Source of the DNA: Bacillota bacterium
Lineage (GTDB): Bacteria; Bacillota; Clostridia; Tissierellales; Tissierellaceae
Assembly: GCA_023388495.1 (NCBI GenBank)
Contig: JAEWGC010000044.1
Coordinates: 68,139 to 132,138, forward strand
Length of the DNA: 64,000 bases
Direction: 5' to 3'
Shown here one piece after another: positions 1-7,099 of this stretch (positions are counted from its first letter, which is position 1; every line of letters begins with the position of its first letter). A model generated the notes under the pieces. It made no database searches and was not told where the DNA came from. It saw only the letters and a program-made list of their open reading frames with translations. A program made the translations under genes and the position numbers.

Positions 1-713
1 TTGAACTAGTTAAATTTGTTAAGGAAAATTTCAATCCTGAAAAGAAAATAATTGTAGGTACAGCTTGTGAATCTACGAAAGAAACAATAGCACTTTCAGA
101 AAAAATGGCAGAATTAGGAGCCGATGCAGTACTTCTACTACCTCCTAATTATTTTAAAGGTGGAATGAAGGAAGATGTTTTATACAAATATTATACTGAT
201 GTAGCTGACGCAATATCCATACCAGTAATGATTTATAATATGCCTGGTAATACAGGAATAAACCTTTCATCGGCATTGGTGGCTAAATTATCAAAGCATC
301 CTAATATAGTAGGTATAAAGGATACTTCAGGAAATATAGTTCAAATCTCAGAAATAGTAAGAGATACTGATGATGATTTTGCGGTATTTGCAGGAAATGC
401 TGGATATCTACTTCCCGCTTTAGCAGTAGGAGCAAGAGGTGCAACACTGGCACTTGCTAATATTATGCCTGAGGAGTGTTGTAGACTTGTATCATTATTT
501 AAAGAAGGAAAACTAGATGAAGCTAGAGAGTTACAGTTGAAATTGATAGAGATTAACTTTGCAGTTACAGGTAAATTTGGCGTAGCAGGGCTAAAACATG
601 CATTAGATTTACTTGGATATAAAGGAGGTCAACCAAGAAGACCTCTGCTTCCGGCTTCAGATGATGCTAAGAAAGTAATAGAAGAGCTTCTTAGCAAATA
701 TGGAGCTTTATAG
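1..713 (+). CDS. DHDPS/NAL-family aldolase or lyase, 5' end missing
   Basis: The open frame runs in from the left edge (first full codon at base 3), so the N-terminal part is outside the window. The visible part is the C-terminal two thirds of a TIM-barrel class I aldolase/lyase of the dihydrodipicolinate synthase superfamily. The YNMPGNTG segment carries the catalytic tyrosine, and the lysine in VGIKDTSGN is the expected Schiff-base residue. True DapA, 4-hydroxy-2-oxoglutarate aldolase and other pyruvate lyases share these motifs, so the substrate is open. The next gene is a transporter rather than lysine-pathway genes, which argues mildly for a catabolic keto-acid aldolase. I am confident of the superfamily but not of the reaction. 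Confidence 0.85.
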   Translation, partial: ELVKFVKENFNPEKKIIVGTACESTKETIALSEKMAELGADAVLLLPPNYFKGGMKEDVLYKYYTDVADAISIPVMIYNMPGNTGINLSSALVAKLSKHPNIVGIKDTSGNIVQISEIVRDTDDDFAVFAGNAGYLLPALAVGARGATLALANIMPEECCRLVSLFKEGKLDEARELQLKLIEINFAVTGKFGVAGLKHALDLLGYKGGQPRRPLLPASDDAKKVIEELLSKYGAL

Positions 714-735
714 TAAATTAATATAATTAATATCT

Positions 736-761
736 CCTCAGTAGTTATATAACTACTGAGG
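736..761. promoter_or_regulatory. 26-bp perfect palindrome between aldolase and transporter
   Basis: CCTCAGTAGTT and AACTACTGAGG flank a TATA centre, forming a perfect 26-bp palindrome. It sits 23 bases after the aldolase stop and 37 bases before the transporter start. No T-run follows, so it looks less like a rho-independent terminator than like an operator or an RNA-processing hairpin. Confidence 0.5.
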
Positions 762-797
762 GTAATTATAACCATATTGTCCTAGGGGGTAAAATTT

Positions 798-2054
798 ATG
801 AAAAAAAAGAAACTTAGTTTAAGTGCAAAGGTATTTATAGGTTTTGGACTAGGTATTATTCTAGGTATTATATTTAAGGAAAAGATTCTAGTTATTAAAC
901 CTGTTGGTGATATATTCTTAAGACTAATAAAAATGATAGTTGTACCACTGATTTTCTTCTCAATTGCTGCAGGTGTTTGTAGTATCGGTGATATGCAGAA
1001 GTTAAAGAGGATAGGTTCAAAAACTCTTATATATTACTTAGCAACAACAGCTTTAGCCGGAGGTATATCACTAACACTTGCCAATATAATAGGGCCAGGT
1101 AAAGGGTTATCGGCAGAAGAAATAGTAGGTAATGGAGTAGTATATGAAGCAACAGTTGCACCTACAATAGGAGATACTATACTTGGAATGGTTCCAGATA
1201 ACATTTTTACAGCGTTTACAACTGGAAATCTAATGCAAATAATTGTTTTTTCACTATTTGTAGGTGTTGCGATAATTATCATGGGTGAAAAGGGAGCGAA
1301 GGTAAGAAACTTCTTTGAATCTGGATCTGATGTTATGTACACAATTACAGGAATGGTAATGGAAACATCTCCATATGGAGTTACTGCCCTTATTGCATGT
1401 TCAGTAGGAGCATATGGAATGAAGATATTTGGACCTCTTGCTGTATTCATAGCAACAGTTTATATAGGTTTAATTTCAGTAATAGCAATGTATGCAATTA
1501 TGTTAAAATTAATTGGAAAAGCATCTATTAAGCAATTTTTCAGAAAAATACCTGAGCTTTGGTTAGTAACAGCAAGTACTACAAGTAGTTCAGGAAGCTT
1601 ACCTGTTACACTTAATGTTGCAAAAAATAAATTTGGTGTAAGTGAAGATTTAGGAAACTTTACGCTACCTCTTGGTGCTACAATGAACATGAATGGTGGA
1701 GTTTGTTTCTATGCAGCAAGCGTTATATTTGTTTCTCAGATTTATGGTATAGAACTGTCAATCACTCAACAAATAATGACTGTGCTTATGGCAACGTTAG
1801 TGTCAGTAGGAGCTCCGGGAATCCCAGGCGGTGCTATAGTAATGTCTACTATGCTTCTTACGACAATGGGATTACCACTAGATGTTGTGGGAATGATAGC
1901 AGGAATTTTCCGTATAATAGATATGGGAACTACAACTATGAACGTAACTGGAGATGTTGTTAGTACAATTTGTATAGCTCGTGGAGAGAATATGATAGAT
2001 GATAAGATATATAATGACAGTATGGCAAAAAGTACTATTGGAGTAAGTGAATAG
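798..2054 (+). CDS. DAACS-family amino acid/dicarboxylate:cation symporter (GltPh fold)
   Basis: This 418-residue membrane protein has the glutamate-transporter fold. It shows the serine-rich HP1 loop (TSSSGSLPVT), the HP2 loop (GAPGIPGGAIVMS), and equivalents of the TM7 NMDGT and TM8 substrate motifs. Two signature positions deviate. NMDGT reads NMNGG, and the TM8 motif reads DMGTTTMNVTGD, with Thr where acidic-substrate carriers have the Arg that binds the substrate side-chain carboxylate. In known neutral carriers (ASCT1, ASCT2) that position is Thr or Cys. I therefore infer a neutral or unusual substrate rather than glutamate or aspartate. It follows the aldolase gene by 84 bases and may share its pathway. 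The start has a GGGGG ribosome binding site nearby. Confidence 0.9.
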   Translation: MKKKKLSLSAKVFIGFGLGIILGIIFKEKILVIKPVGDIFLRLIKMIVVPLIFFSIAAGVCSIGDMQKLKRIGSKTLIYYLATTALAGGISLTLANIIGPGKGLSAEEIVGNGVVYEATVAPTIGDTILGMVPDNIFTAFTTGNLMQIIVFSLFVGVAIIIMGEKGAKVRNFFESGSDVMYTITGMVMETSPYGVTALIACSVGAYGMKIFGPLAVFIATVYIGLISVIAMYAIMLKLIGKASIKQFFRKIPELWLVTASTTSSSGSLPVTLNVAKNKFGVSEDLGNFTLPLGATMNMNGGVCFYAASVIFVSQIYGIELSITQQIMTVLMATLVSVGAPGIPGGAIVMSTMLLTTMGLPLDVVGMIAGIFRIIDMGTTTMNVTGDVVSTICIARGENMIDDKIYNDSMAKSTIGVSE

Positions 2055-2102
2055 ATATAACTACTAGGTAATAGATTAATAATCCTATTTGAATAAAATC
2101 AG

Positions 2103-2126
2103 GGCGGCCCTTTGGCCGCCTAATTT
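2103..2126 (+). terminator. rho-independent terminator after the symporter
   Basis: A perfect 7-bp GC stem (GGCGGCC / GGCCGCC, loop CTTT) is followed by TAATTTTATT. It lies 49 bases after the transporter stop. Confidence 0.85.
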
Positions 2127-2128
2127 TA

Positions 2129-2160
2129 TTTAATAAGAAAGTTCTTTAATAAGAAAGTTC
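2129..2160. repeat. 16-bp tandem duplication
   Basis: TTTAATAAGAAAGTTC occurs twice back to back (2129-2144 and 2145-2160). It abuts the presumed terminal end of the IS91-like element. On the minus strand each copy contributes a GAAC tetranucleotide, the target class reported for IS91-type elements. Confidence 0.85.
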
Positions 2161-2181
2161 TACTTTTTTAGCTAAATAAAA

Positions 2182-2219
2182 ATATGCCATAAATTGCCCA
2201 TAGGCAATTTATGGCATAT
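2182..2219 (-). terminator. 17-bp hairpin at the end of the IS91-like element
   Basis: Perfect 17-bp arms at 2182-2198 and 2203-2219 enclose a CATA loop. On the minus strand the hairpin is followed by TTTTTATTT, so it can terminate the transposase transcript. Its position also fits the subterminal hairpin of an IS91-type origin end (oriIS). A poly-A run on the other side makes it potentially bidirectional. Confidence 0.8.
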
Positions 2220-2242
2220 CAAAAAAATCTAATTTCATTAGA

Positions 2243-2479
2243 TTACTCTTTGTATTCGTAATGAACACCACGAATACCAGTATAAGATTTTGGAGTCATA
2301 GTACCATCACAAACCTGACAATAAGGCTGTGGTGGAATTGATGGATCAAGTCCATCAAATATATTATCTTCTTCTAATTGCCTAACAATAAAACGAGGAA
2401 CCCAAAGTGAATAATTACATTTAGTACAAATAAATTCAACTAAATCATCATTTTTAGAAAAACCTTCAAGTATATTCAT
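2243..2479 (-). CDS. Small zinc-ribbon protein downstream of the IS91-like transposase
   Basis: This 78-residue protein has two widely spaced Cys-X2-Cys pairs (CTKC and CQVC), consistent with a zinc ribbon. I chose the ATG at 2479 because a GGAGG lies 7 bases upstream; a longer frame would need a TTG at 2500. It begins 30 bases after the transposase stop and precedes the element's terminal hairpin, so it is probably a passenger or accessory gene of the transposon. I do not recognise a named family. DNA binding or a role in transposition is only a guess. Confidence 0.75.
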   Translation of the reverse strand: MNILEGFSKNDDLVEFICTKCNYSLWVPRFIVRQLEEDNIFDGLDPSIPPQPYCQVCDGTMTPKSYTGIRGVHYEYKE

Positions 2480-2509
2480 GATAAAACCTCCATAGTGCAA
2501 AATTAATTA

Positions 2510-3655
2510 CTAAGCACTATTATATAAGCGGAATGAAAAATTATCAATATAAGGGTTCTTACTAGAATGAAAAATATCTACAAGTTCCATTGTATGACCA
2601 CAAGAACAACAAAGATGGTCAACCCCAAAAGCCAGAAGAAGACGAGCACGCCAATGAGAATATTTTTTTCTAAAGTTCCTTTTCTCTAAACTATCTAAAA
2701 GATAAAGTTTAGAAGAATGAATGTATTTTTTAGCATAGAGACCATAATATCTAATCACTTTAAATTGTTCATCAGGAATATGGATAATTAGACGCTTAAT
2801 AAACTCAAGAGCATGTATTTTTTCAGTAATACGCTGATTATCCTCATGGCGATCATAATAGAAAGTAACAAATTCACCATCATAGTCAAGAATACGAGAT
2901 TGAGCCATAGCAGGCCGTCCGGTGTATCTAATAATATACTTAACAGCATCATTAGCCTTAGAATCCAAATTAGATTTAGCATAAACATAAAAACCATCAG
3001 GGTAGCTTTTAAATAAAAAGGATTTAGAATTATAAAATGAATCACCAAGATGTTTATGAAGAAAATCTAATATGGCACCTTGCCATCGTTTACGAAGCAT
3101 ATTAAAAGGAATATGGGAAACTTTACGCCAAATAGTTTTAATACCTGAAGCACCCTCAGTAAGTATCATGTGAATATGGGGATTCCATTTAAGGTCACGA
3201 CCAAAGGTATGCATAGTAGAAATTATACCAGGCTTAAAATTTTCAGATTTATTTAATCTAGAAAACCAGCCAAGGACAGTATCAGCACTAGCTTTAAAAA
3301 GTAAATGAAGTAAATTTTGATCTTTACGAAAGAAAACACGTAGTTCTTCAGGTATATTAAAAACAATATGTCTATGTTTACAATTAATAAGCTTAGAGGA
3401 AATAGAATTAGCTCTATCCTGAATATATTTAGCACCACAGGAATTACAAAAACGACTTTTGCAGGTAAAATAAACATGTTTGATATTGCCGCAGTGTTCG
3501 CAATGATAAATGGCATGGCCCATTGATGGTTCTCCACATTTAATGATTTTATCAACATTCTTTAAAACAGCAGAACGAATGGGATACCCCTTAGCAACAA
3601 AGGCATCCCAATGATCTTTAAAAATATCTTTAATTTTAATAGTTTTGCTAGTCAT
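2510..3655 (-). CDS. tnp: IS91-family transposase (HUH, Y2 type)
   Basis: This 381-residue protein begins with a cysteine-rich zinc-binding region (CEHC, then C-x5-C-x2-C, residues 52-73). It carries the HUH motif WNPHIHMILTEG (His160, His162) and two tyrosines four residues apart (Tyr240, Tyr244 in KYIIRYTGRP). That is the two-tyrosine arrangement of IS91/ISCR-type rolling-circle transposases. The length is usual for the family and the frame is uninterrupted, so the copy may be active. A GGTGAT ribosome binding site precedes the ATG. Confidence 0.92.
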   Translation of the reverse strand: MTSKTIKIKDIFKDHWDAFVAKGYPIRSAVLKNVDKIIKCGEPSMGHAIYHCEHCGNIKHVYFTCKSRFCNSCGAKYIQDRANSISSKLINCKHRHIVFNIPEELRVFFRKDQNLLHLLFKASADTVLGWFSRLNKSENFKPGIISTMHTFGRDLKWNPHIHMILTEGASGIKTIWRKVSHIPFNMLRKRWQGAILDFLHKHLGDSFYNSKSFLFKSYPDGFYVYAKSNLDSKANDAVKYIIRYTGRPAMAQSRILDYDGEFVTFYYDRHEDNQRITEKIHALEFIKRLIIHIPDEQFKVIRYYGLYAKKYIHSSKLYLLDSLEKRNFRKKYSHWRARLLLAFGVDHLCCSCGHTMELVDIFHSSKNPYIDNFSFRLYNSA

Positions 3656-3913
3656 AATATCACCAAGATATTTATAACAGATAAAACAAAATTAATCAAG
3701 ATAAGAATATAACCAGTTTTTACAGGTTAAGTTAAATTACTGATGTCTTTTAACGCATCGGAGATGCATTTTTATTTAACAGAAACTCAAAAGAATTCCC
3801 TCATCCTCTTTAGGTGGGGGATGAAATTTGTATATTGACCCATACATCGAACATATGTTATAATATATTATATAATTGTCACTCAGTATAATATATATAA
3901 AGTAGGTGAATAA

Positions 3914-4309
3914 ATGGAATTAGACACAAATAAACATTCAGTCTTTCTAATGTATTATCATCTCATACTAGTAATAAAATATAGAAGAAAAGTTATAGAT
4001 AATCTTAAGTCAGAAAGACTAAAAGAAATATTTGAATATATTTCACCAAATTATAAAATAGAACTACAAGAGTGGAATCACGATAAAGATCATATTCATA
4101 TATTATTCAAAGCACATCCTAAGTCAGAACTATCAAAATTCATAAACGTCTATAAATCAGCCAGCTCAAGACTAATAAAAAAGGAATTCCCAGATATAAA
4201 AGAAAAACTATGGAAAGAAAGTTTTTGGAGTAGAAACTTTTGCCTACTTACAACAGGAGGAGCTCCTATAGAAGTAATAAGAAGATATATTGAAAGCCAA
4301 GGTGAATAG
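3914..4309 (+). CDS. tnpA: IS200/IS605 transposase TnpA (Y1 HUH)
   Basis: This 131-residue protein has the REP-type single-strand transposase fold, with HUH motif DHIHILF (His60, His62) and catalytic Tyr125 in IRRYIESQ. It catalyses single-strand excision and integration using the terminal hairpins. The length is typical for an intact member. The ATG follows a GTAGGTGA ribosome binding site. tnpB starts immediately after its stop codon. Confidence 0.93.
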   Translation: MELDTNKHSVFLMYYHLILVIKYRRKVIDNLKSERLKEIFEYISPNYKIELQEWNHDKDHIHILFKAHPKSELSKFINVYKSASSRLIKKEFPDIKEKLWKESFWSRNFCLLTTGGAPIEVIRRYIESQGE

Positions 4310-4310
4310 A

Positions 4311-5369
4311 ATGGAAGAAAAGGTAAAACACAAAGGCTATAAATACAGAATATATCCAAATAAAGAACAAGAAGAACTCATAAATAAAACCTTTGGATGC
4401 GTTAGATTTATATATAATAAAATGCTAGAAGATAGAAAAAAAACATATGAAAAATATAAAGAAAATAAAGAAGAATCAAAAAGGCAAAAATACTCTACAC
4501 CAGCAAAATATAAAAAAGAATATCCATGGCTTAAAGAAGTAGATAGTCTAGCATTAGCAAATGCTCAAATAGACTTAAATAATGCCTATAATAAATTTTT
4601 TCAAGAACCTAAAACTGGTTATCCAAAATTCAAAAGCAAGCACAAGGATAGATTATCCTATACAACAAATAATCAAAAAGGAACAATAAGAATAATAGAT
4701 AAAAACCATATAAGAGTACCAAAACTAAAAGATATAAAAACAAAAATACATAGACAAATACCAGAAGAATCTAAAATAAAATCAGCAACCATAGAAACAG
4801 TAATAGGACTAGACTATTCATCAACATCACTATATATAGATAGTGAAGGAAAAAGTGGGGAGTATCCAAGATATTATAGAATAGCAGAAGAAAAGCTAAA
4901 AAGAGAACAAAGGAAACTATCCAAAAGGAAAAAAGATAGCAAAAACAAAGAAAAGCAAAGACGAAAAGTAGCGAAGCTACATGAAAAGGTAGCAAATCAA
5001 AGAAAAGATTATCTTCATAAAATATCAAGGCAGATAGCCAATGCCTATGATGTAGTAGTCATAGAAGATATAAATATGCAAACAATATCTCAAGTATTAA
5101 ATCTAGGGAAATCAACAAATGATAATGGATACGGAAAGTTAAAGGTATACCTAGAATATAAACTAAAAGACCAAGGAAAACAGCTAATAAAAATAGATAA
5201 ATGGTATCCATCATCAAAACTATGTAATCACTGCAATACAGTAAATAAAGAACTAATACTATCTCAAAGAACATGGAGATGTGGTAATTGTGGCATAGAG
5301 CTAGATAGAGATATAAATGCAGCAATAAATATAAAAAATGAAGGATGTAGAATATTAGGTATAGCCTAA
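4311..5369 (+). CDS. tnpB: TnpB RNA-guided nuclease with an in-frame internal deletion
   Basis: This 352-residue TnpB keeps the RuvC residues: Asp168 in IGLDYS, Glu252 in VVVIEDIN and Asp334 in DRDINAA. It also keeps the zinc finger (Cys305, 308, 324, 327). However, the KSATIET stretch (to about residue 163) joins VIGLDYS directly. In related TnpBs these are separated by roughly 30-40 residues holding beta strands of the WED domain just before RuvC-I. This looks like a clean in-frame deletion near base 4798. The nuclease centre is intact but guide-RNA/DNA binding may be damaged. I used the ATG at 4311 (AAGGTGA just upstream) rather than a TTG at 4290 inside tnpA. Confidence 0.88.
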   Translation: MEEKVKHKGYKYRIYPNKEQEELINKTFGCVRFIYNKMLEDRKKTYEKYKENKEESKRQKYSTPAKYKKEYPWLKEVDSLALANAQIDLNNAYNKFFQEPKTGYPKFKSKHKDRLSYTTNNQKGTIRIIDKNHIRVPKLKDIKTKIHRQIPEESKIKSATIETVIGLDYSSTSLYIDSEGKSGEYPRYYRIAEEKLKREQRKLSKRKKDSKNKEKQRRKVAKLHEKVANQRKDYLHKISRQIANAYDVVVIEDINMQTISQVLNLGKSTNDNGYGKLKVYLEYKLKDQGKQLIKIDKWYPSSKLCNHCNTVNKELILSQRTWRCGNCGIELDRDINAAINIKNEGCRILGIA

Positions 5370-5476
5370 AGATATAAAGAGAACCGTTGGACAAACGGGG
5401 ATAGCTAGGTAAATATACTAACAATAGTTAGTACTTCCCATGAAGCCCCCACTTCTTAAGTGGTGGGAGCATGTCA
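5340..5476 (+). ncRNA. omega-RNA-like region at the IS605 right end
   Basis: The 3' end of tnpB and the ~105 bases after it contain GAACCGTTGGACAAACGGGG (5382-5401). They also contain an imperfect hairpin with a CCCCCACTT / AAGTGGTGGG stem near the right end. In IS200/IS605 elements this stretch encodes the guide scaffold for TnpB. The identification rests on position and structure; the exact RNA ends are not determined. Confidence 0.6.
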
Positions 5477-5525
5477 CACTTTAAAATTATAGGAAACTGA
5501 TAATAAACCAATAGGATGGGAATTG

Positions 5526-5996
5526 ATGGTAATGGATATTTTATATATGAGAGAAGCGCTAGAAGAATCAAAAAAGGCCTATAGCATCTACGAAGTTCCT
5601 GTAGGTGCTGTTGTTGTTTATGATGGCAAGATTATTGGTAGAGGTTATAATCAAAGGGAGACCTTAAATGATCCTACGGCTCATGCGGAGATGATTGCAA
5701 TTAAAGAAGCCAGTAAGTATCTTGATGCATGGAGATTATTAAATTGTACAATGTATGTAACTCTAGAACCCTGTGCAATGTGTGCTGGAGCCATAGTTAA
5801 TGCTAGGATAGGGAGATTAGTTATCGGGACTAGGGACCCTAAGAGAGGTTGTTGTGGCACAATAGAGGACTTAACAAATCATTCTAAGTTTAACCATAGA
5901 TTAGAAGTGGAATTTGGAGTATTAGAAGATGAATGTAGTAATATAATTTCGGAGTTTTTTAGGGAGCTTAGAAAAAGTAAAGAAAGAGAAAAATAA
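5526..5996 (+). CDS. tadA: tRNA-specific adenosine deaminase TadA
   Basis: The product converts A34 to inosine in the wobble position of tRNA-Arg(ACG). It is a 156-residue cytidine-deaminase-fold enzyme with HAE (His53, Glu55) and PCAMC (Cys83, Cys86), which hold zinc and the catalytic glutamate. The ATG at 5526 follows GGATGGG by five bases; a TTG at 5523 or ATG at 5532 are possible alternatives. The gene lies next to a tRNA cluster and is intact although the IS605 element ends only about 50 bases upstream. Confidence 0.93.
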   Translation: MVMDILYMREALEESKKAYSIYEVPVGAVVVYDGKIIGRGYNQRETLNDPTAHAEMIAIKEASKYLDAWRLLNCTMYVTLEPCAMCAGAIVNARIGRLVIGTRDPKRGCCGTIEDLTNHSKFNHRLEVEFGVLEDECSNIISEFFRELRKSKEREK

Positions 5997-6025
5997 AAAC
6001 ATCAAGATTTAATCTTGATGTTTTT
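5995..6025. terminator. bidirectional terminator between tadA and the tRNA cluster
   Basis: AAAAACATCAAGATT and AATCTTGATGTTTTT are perfect complements around a single T. T-rich tails lie on both sides (TTTTTATTTTT on plus, GTTTTTATT on minus), so it can stop tadA and the leftward tRNA transcript. Confidence 0.85.
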
Positions 6026-6085
6026 ATTTTTCCTTTTGGAGCACCCTACGGGTACCACCGAACTATTTCCTGCGGAGCAGGTTAA
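6026..6085. other. two short hairpins downstream of tRNA-Thr
   Basis: ACCC-TAC-GGGT (about 6044-6053) and CCTGC-GGA-GCAGG (6070-6082) are small GC-rich hairpins in the 3' trailer of the leftward tRNA transcript. They may be processing signals. No gene is visible. Confidence 0.35.
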
Positions 6086-6161
6086 TGGAGCTGGCGAGAG
6101 GAATTGAACCCCCAACCTACTGATTACAAGTCAGTTGCTCTGCCGATTGAGCTACGCCAGC
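6086..6161 (-). tRNA. tRNA-Thr (TGT)
   Basis: The cloverleaf has a GCTGGCG/CGCCAGC acceptor stem, a CTTGTAA anticodon loop (TGT at 34-36), the T-arm GGTTCAATTCC and an encoded 3' CCA. It is the last gene of a three-tRNA minus-strand transcript. Confidence 0.95.
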
Positions 6162-6182
6162 ATGGTTATTTAAGTAAATTTG

Positions 6183-6259
6183 TGGCGACCTGGAAGGGAC
6201 TCGAACCCTCGACCTCCAGCGTGACAGGCTGGCATTCTAACCAACTGAACTACCAGGCC
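6183..6259 (-). tRNA. tRNA-Asp (GTC)
   Basis: A 77-nt cloverleaf with anticodon loop CTGTCAC in a CCAGC/GCTGG stem, T-arm GGTTCGAGTCC and encoded CCA. Confidence 0.96.
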
Positions 6260-6265
6260 ATAATA

Positions 6266-6340
6266 TGGTGACCCCACCGGGATTCGAACCCGGGTTACCG
6301 CCGTGAAAGGGCGATGTCTTAACCGCTTGACCATGGGGCC
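6266..6340 (-). tRNA. tRNA-Glu (TTC)
   Basis: A 75-nt cloverleaf with anticodon loop CTTTCAC, T-arm GGTTCGAATCC and encoded CCA. It is the first gene of the leftward tRNA transcript. Confidence 0.96.
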
Positions 6341-6369
6341 ATATTTGTCCAATAAGGACAACCTCTCTT

Positions 6370-6398
6370 ATTATACTACTGTTTTTTAAATTTGTCAA
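6370..6398 (-). promoter_or_regulatory. consensus sigma-A promoter of the tRNA cluster
   Basis: On the minus strand, TTGACA (6393-6398) is separated by exactly 17 bases from TATAAT (6370-6375). It lies 30 bases ahead of tRNA-Glu. Confidence 0.92.
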
Positions 6399-6502
6399 AG
6401 GTAAAATTAAATATTTTTAAATGTATTTTCAAGACTTTGTGTTTCCATTAATATCTATCAATTTATATTTTTTTATGGTATAATATTTAACATGAATTTA
6501 CT

Positions 6503-6594
6503 GGAGAGGTGTCCGAGAGGTTGAAGGTGGCGGTCTCGAAAACCGTTGCACAGTTTATGCTGTGCCGTGGGTTCAAATCCCACTCTCTCCGCCA
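6503..6594 (+). tRNA. tRNA-Ser (CGA)
   Basis: This 92-nt class II tRNA has a long variable arm (TTGCACAGTTTATGCTGTGC), anticodon loop CTCGAAA, T-arm GGTTCAAATCC and encoded CCA. A TATAAT box lies at 6479-6484, 18 bases upstream. Confidence 0.95.
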
Positions 6595-6617
6595 AGTAGT
6601 ATTGCAAATACTTCCGA

Positions 6618-6654
6618 AGAAAGGCTTTAGACAGTTTCTGTCTAAAGCCTTTCT
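6618..6654. terminator. 17-bp hairpin between tRNA-Ser and arsC
   Basis: Perfect 17-bp arms (AGAAAGGCTTTAGACAG / CTGTCTAAAGCCTTTCT) enclose a TTT loop. It lies between convergent tRNA-Ser and arsC, so it most likely ends both. The flanking T-runs are weak. Confidence 0.7.
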
Positions 6655-6675
6655 AATATTATGAATAAAAATTTG

Positions 6676-7077
6676 TTAAATTTCTTTATTCTTTACCCTT
6701 CTGATCAAATTATCTACCTTATCCTTTATAATATCTCTAGTTTCTCTATAATCCTCAATTGATCCTCCAGAAGGGTCTGTTAGTCCCCAGTCCTCACTAT
6801 GACTATTTGATACAAATGGACATACTACATTGCACCCCATGGTTATAAGGATATCAACCTCTTCAGGTATATCAGATAATAATTTAGGATGATGCTCCCT
6901 TATATCTACCCCAGCTTCTTCCATTACTTCTACTGCTAGTGGTTTTACCTCATGATAGTTCTCAGTTCCAGCAGAATACACTTCCAATACATCACTACCT
7001 AATTTTTTCGCCAAACCTTCTGCCATTTGAGAACGGCAAGAATTATGAACGCATATAAATGCAACTTTCTTCTTCAT
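6676..7077 (-). CDS. arsC: Arsenate reductase, thioredoxin-coupled
   Basis: This 133-residue protein of the low-molecular-weight phosphatase fold reduces arsenate to arsenite. The CX5R loop is CVHNSCR (Cys9 to Arg15). A second redox pair, Cys82 and Cys86 in GCNVVCP, would relay the disulfide to thioredoxin. The spacing is shorter than the Cys82/Cys89 pair of the Bacillus subtilis enzyme. The DPSGG segment supplies the general acid. It is the last gene of the arsR-acr3-arsC operon and has an AGGAATG ribosome binding site just upstream. Confidence 0.93.
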   Translation of the reverse strand: MKKKVAFICVHNSCRSQMAEGLAKKLGSDVLEVYSAGTENYHEVKPLAVEVMEEAGVDIREHHPKLLSDIPEEVDILITMGCNVVCPFVSNSHSEDWGLTDPSGGSIEDYRETRDIIKDKVDNLIRRVKNKEI

Positions 7078-7099
7078 TTAACATTCCTCCAAGTAAAAG

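Larger units (their letters stand above)
2161..3770 (-). mobile_element. IS91-like HUH (Y2) transposon, boundaries approximate
   Basis: The element contains a Y2-type transposase gene, a small downstream zinc-ribbon ORF and a 17-bp hairpin at the transposase-distal end (2182-2219). On the minus strand the hairpin is followed about 20 bases later by GAAC, consistent with IS91-family insertion next to GAAC/CAAG. These elements lack inverted repeats and target duplications, so the ends are inferred. The 5' boundary could lie anywhere from about 3700 to 3780, where the IS605 element begins. Confidence 0.65.
3781..5476 (+). mobile_element. IS200/IS605-family element (tnpA + tnpB)
   Basis: The element holds a Y1 transposase gene, a tnpB gene and imperfect subterminal hairpins at both ends: a left one around 3799-3825 (TCATCC/GGATGA) and a right one around 5443-5470. 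TTTAAC lies at 3775-3780 just outside the inferred left end, similar to targets of IS605-group members. Ends are estimated to within about 10 bases. No inverted repeats or target duplications are expected for this family. Confidence 0.8.

Noticed and set aside
1034..1690. Antisense ORFs opposite the symporter gene
   Set aside because: Composition and lack of start signals show they are frame shadows of the plus-strand gene.
2129..2160. Start of a CRISPR array
   Set aside because: There are only two adjoining 16-bp copies with no spacer, and no cas genes are present. No CRISPR array was seen anywhere in the window.
3755..3775. Terminator GCATC-GGA-GATGC before the IS605 left end
   Set aside because: The stem is only 5 bp and no gene ends upstream on the plus strand. 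It may be part of the IS91-like 5' end but cannot be supported.
5059..5424. 121-codon minus-strand ORF over the tnpB end
   Set aside because: It is antisense to conserved RuvC and zinc-finger codons and lacks start signals.
6170..6361. 63-codon minus-strand ORF
   Set aside because: It runs through the tRNA-Glu and tRNA-Asp genes and has no ribosome binding site.
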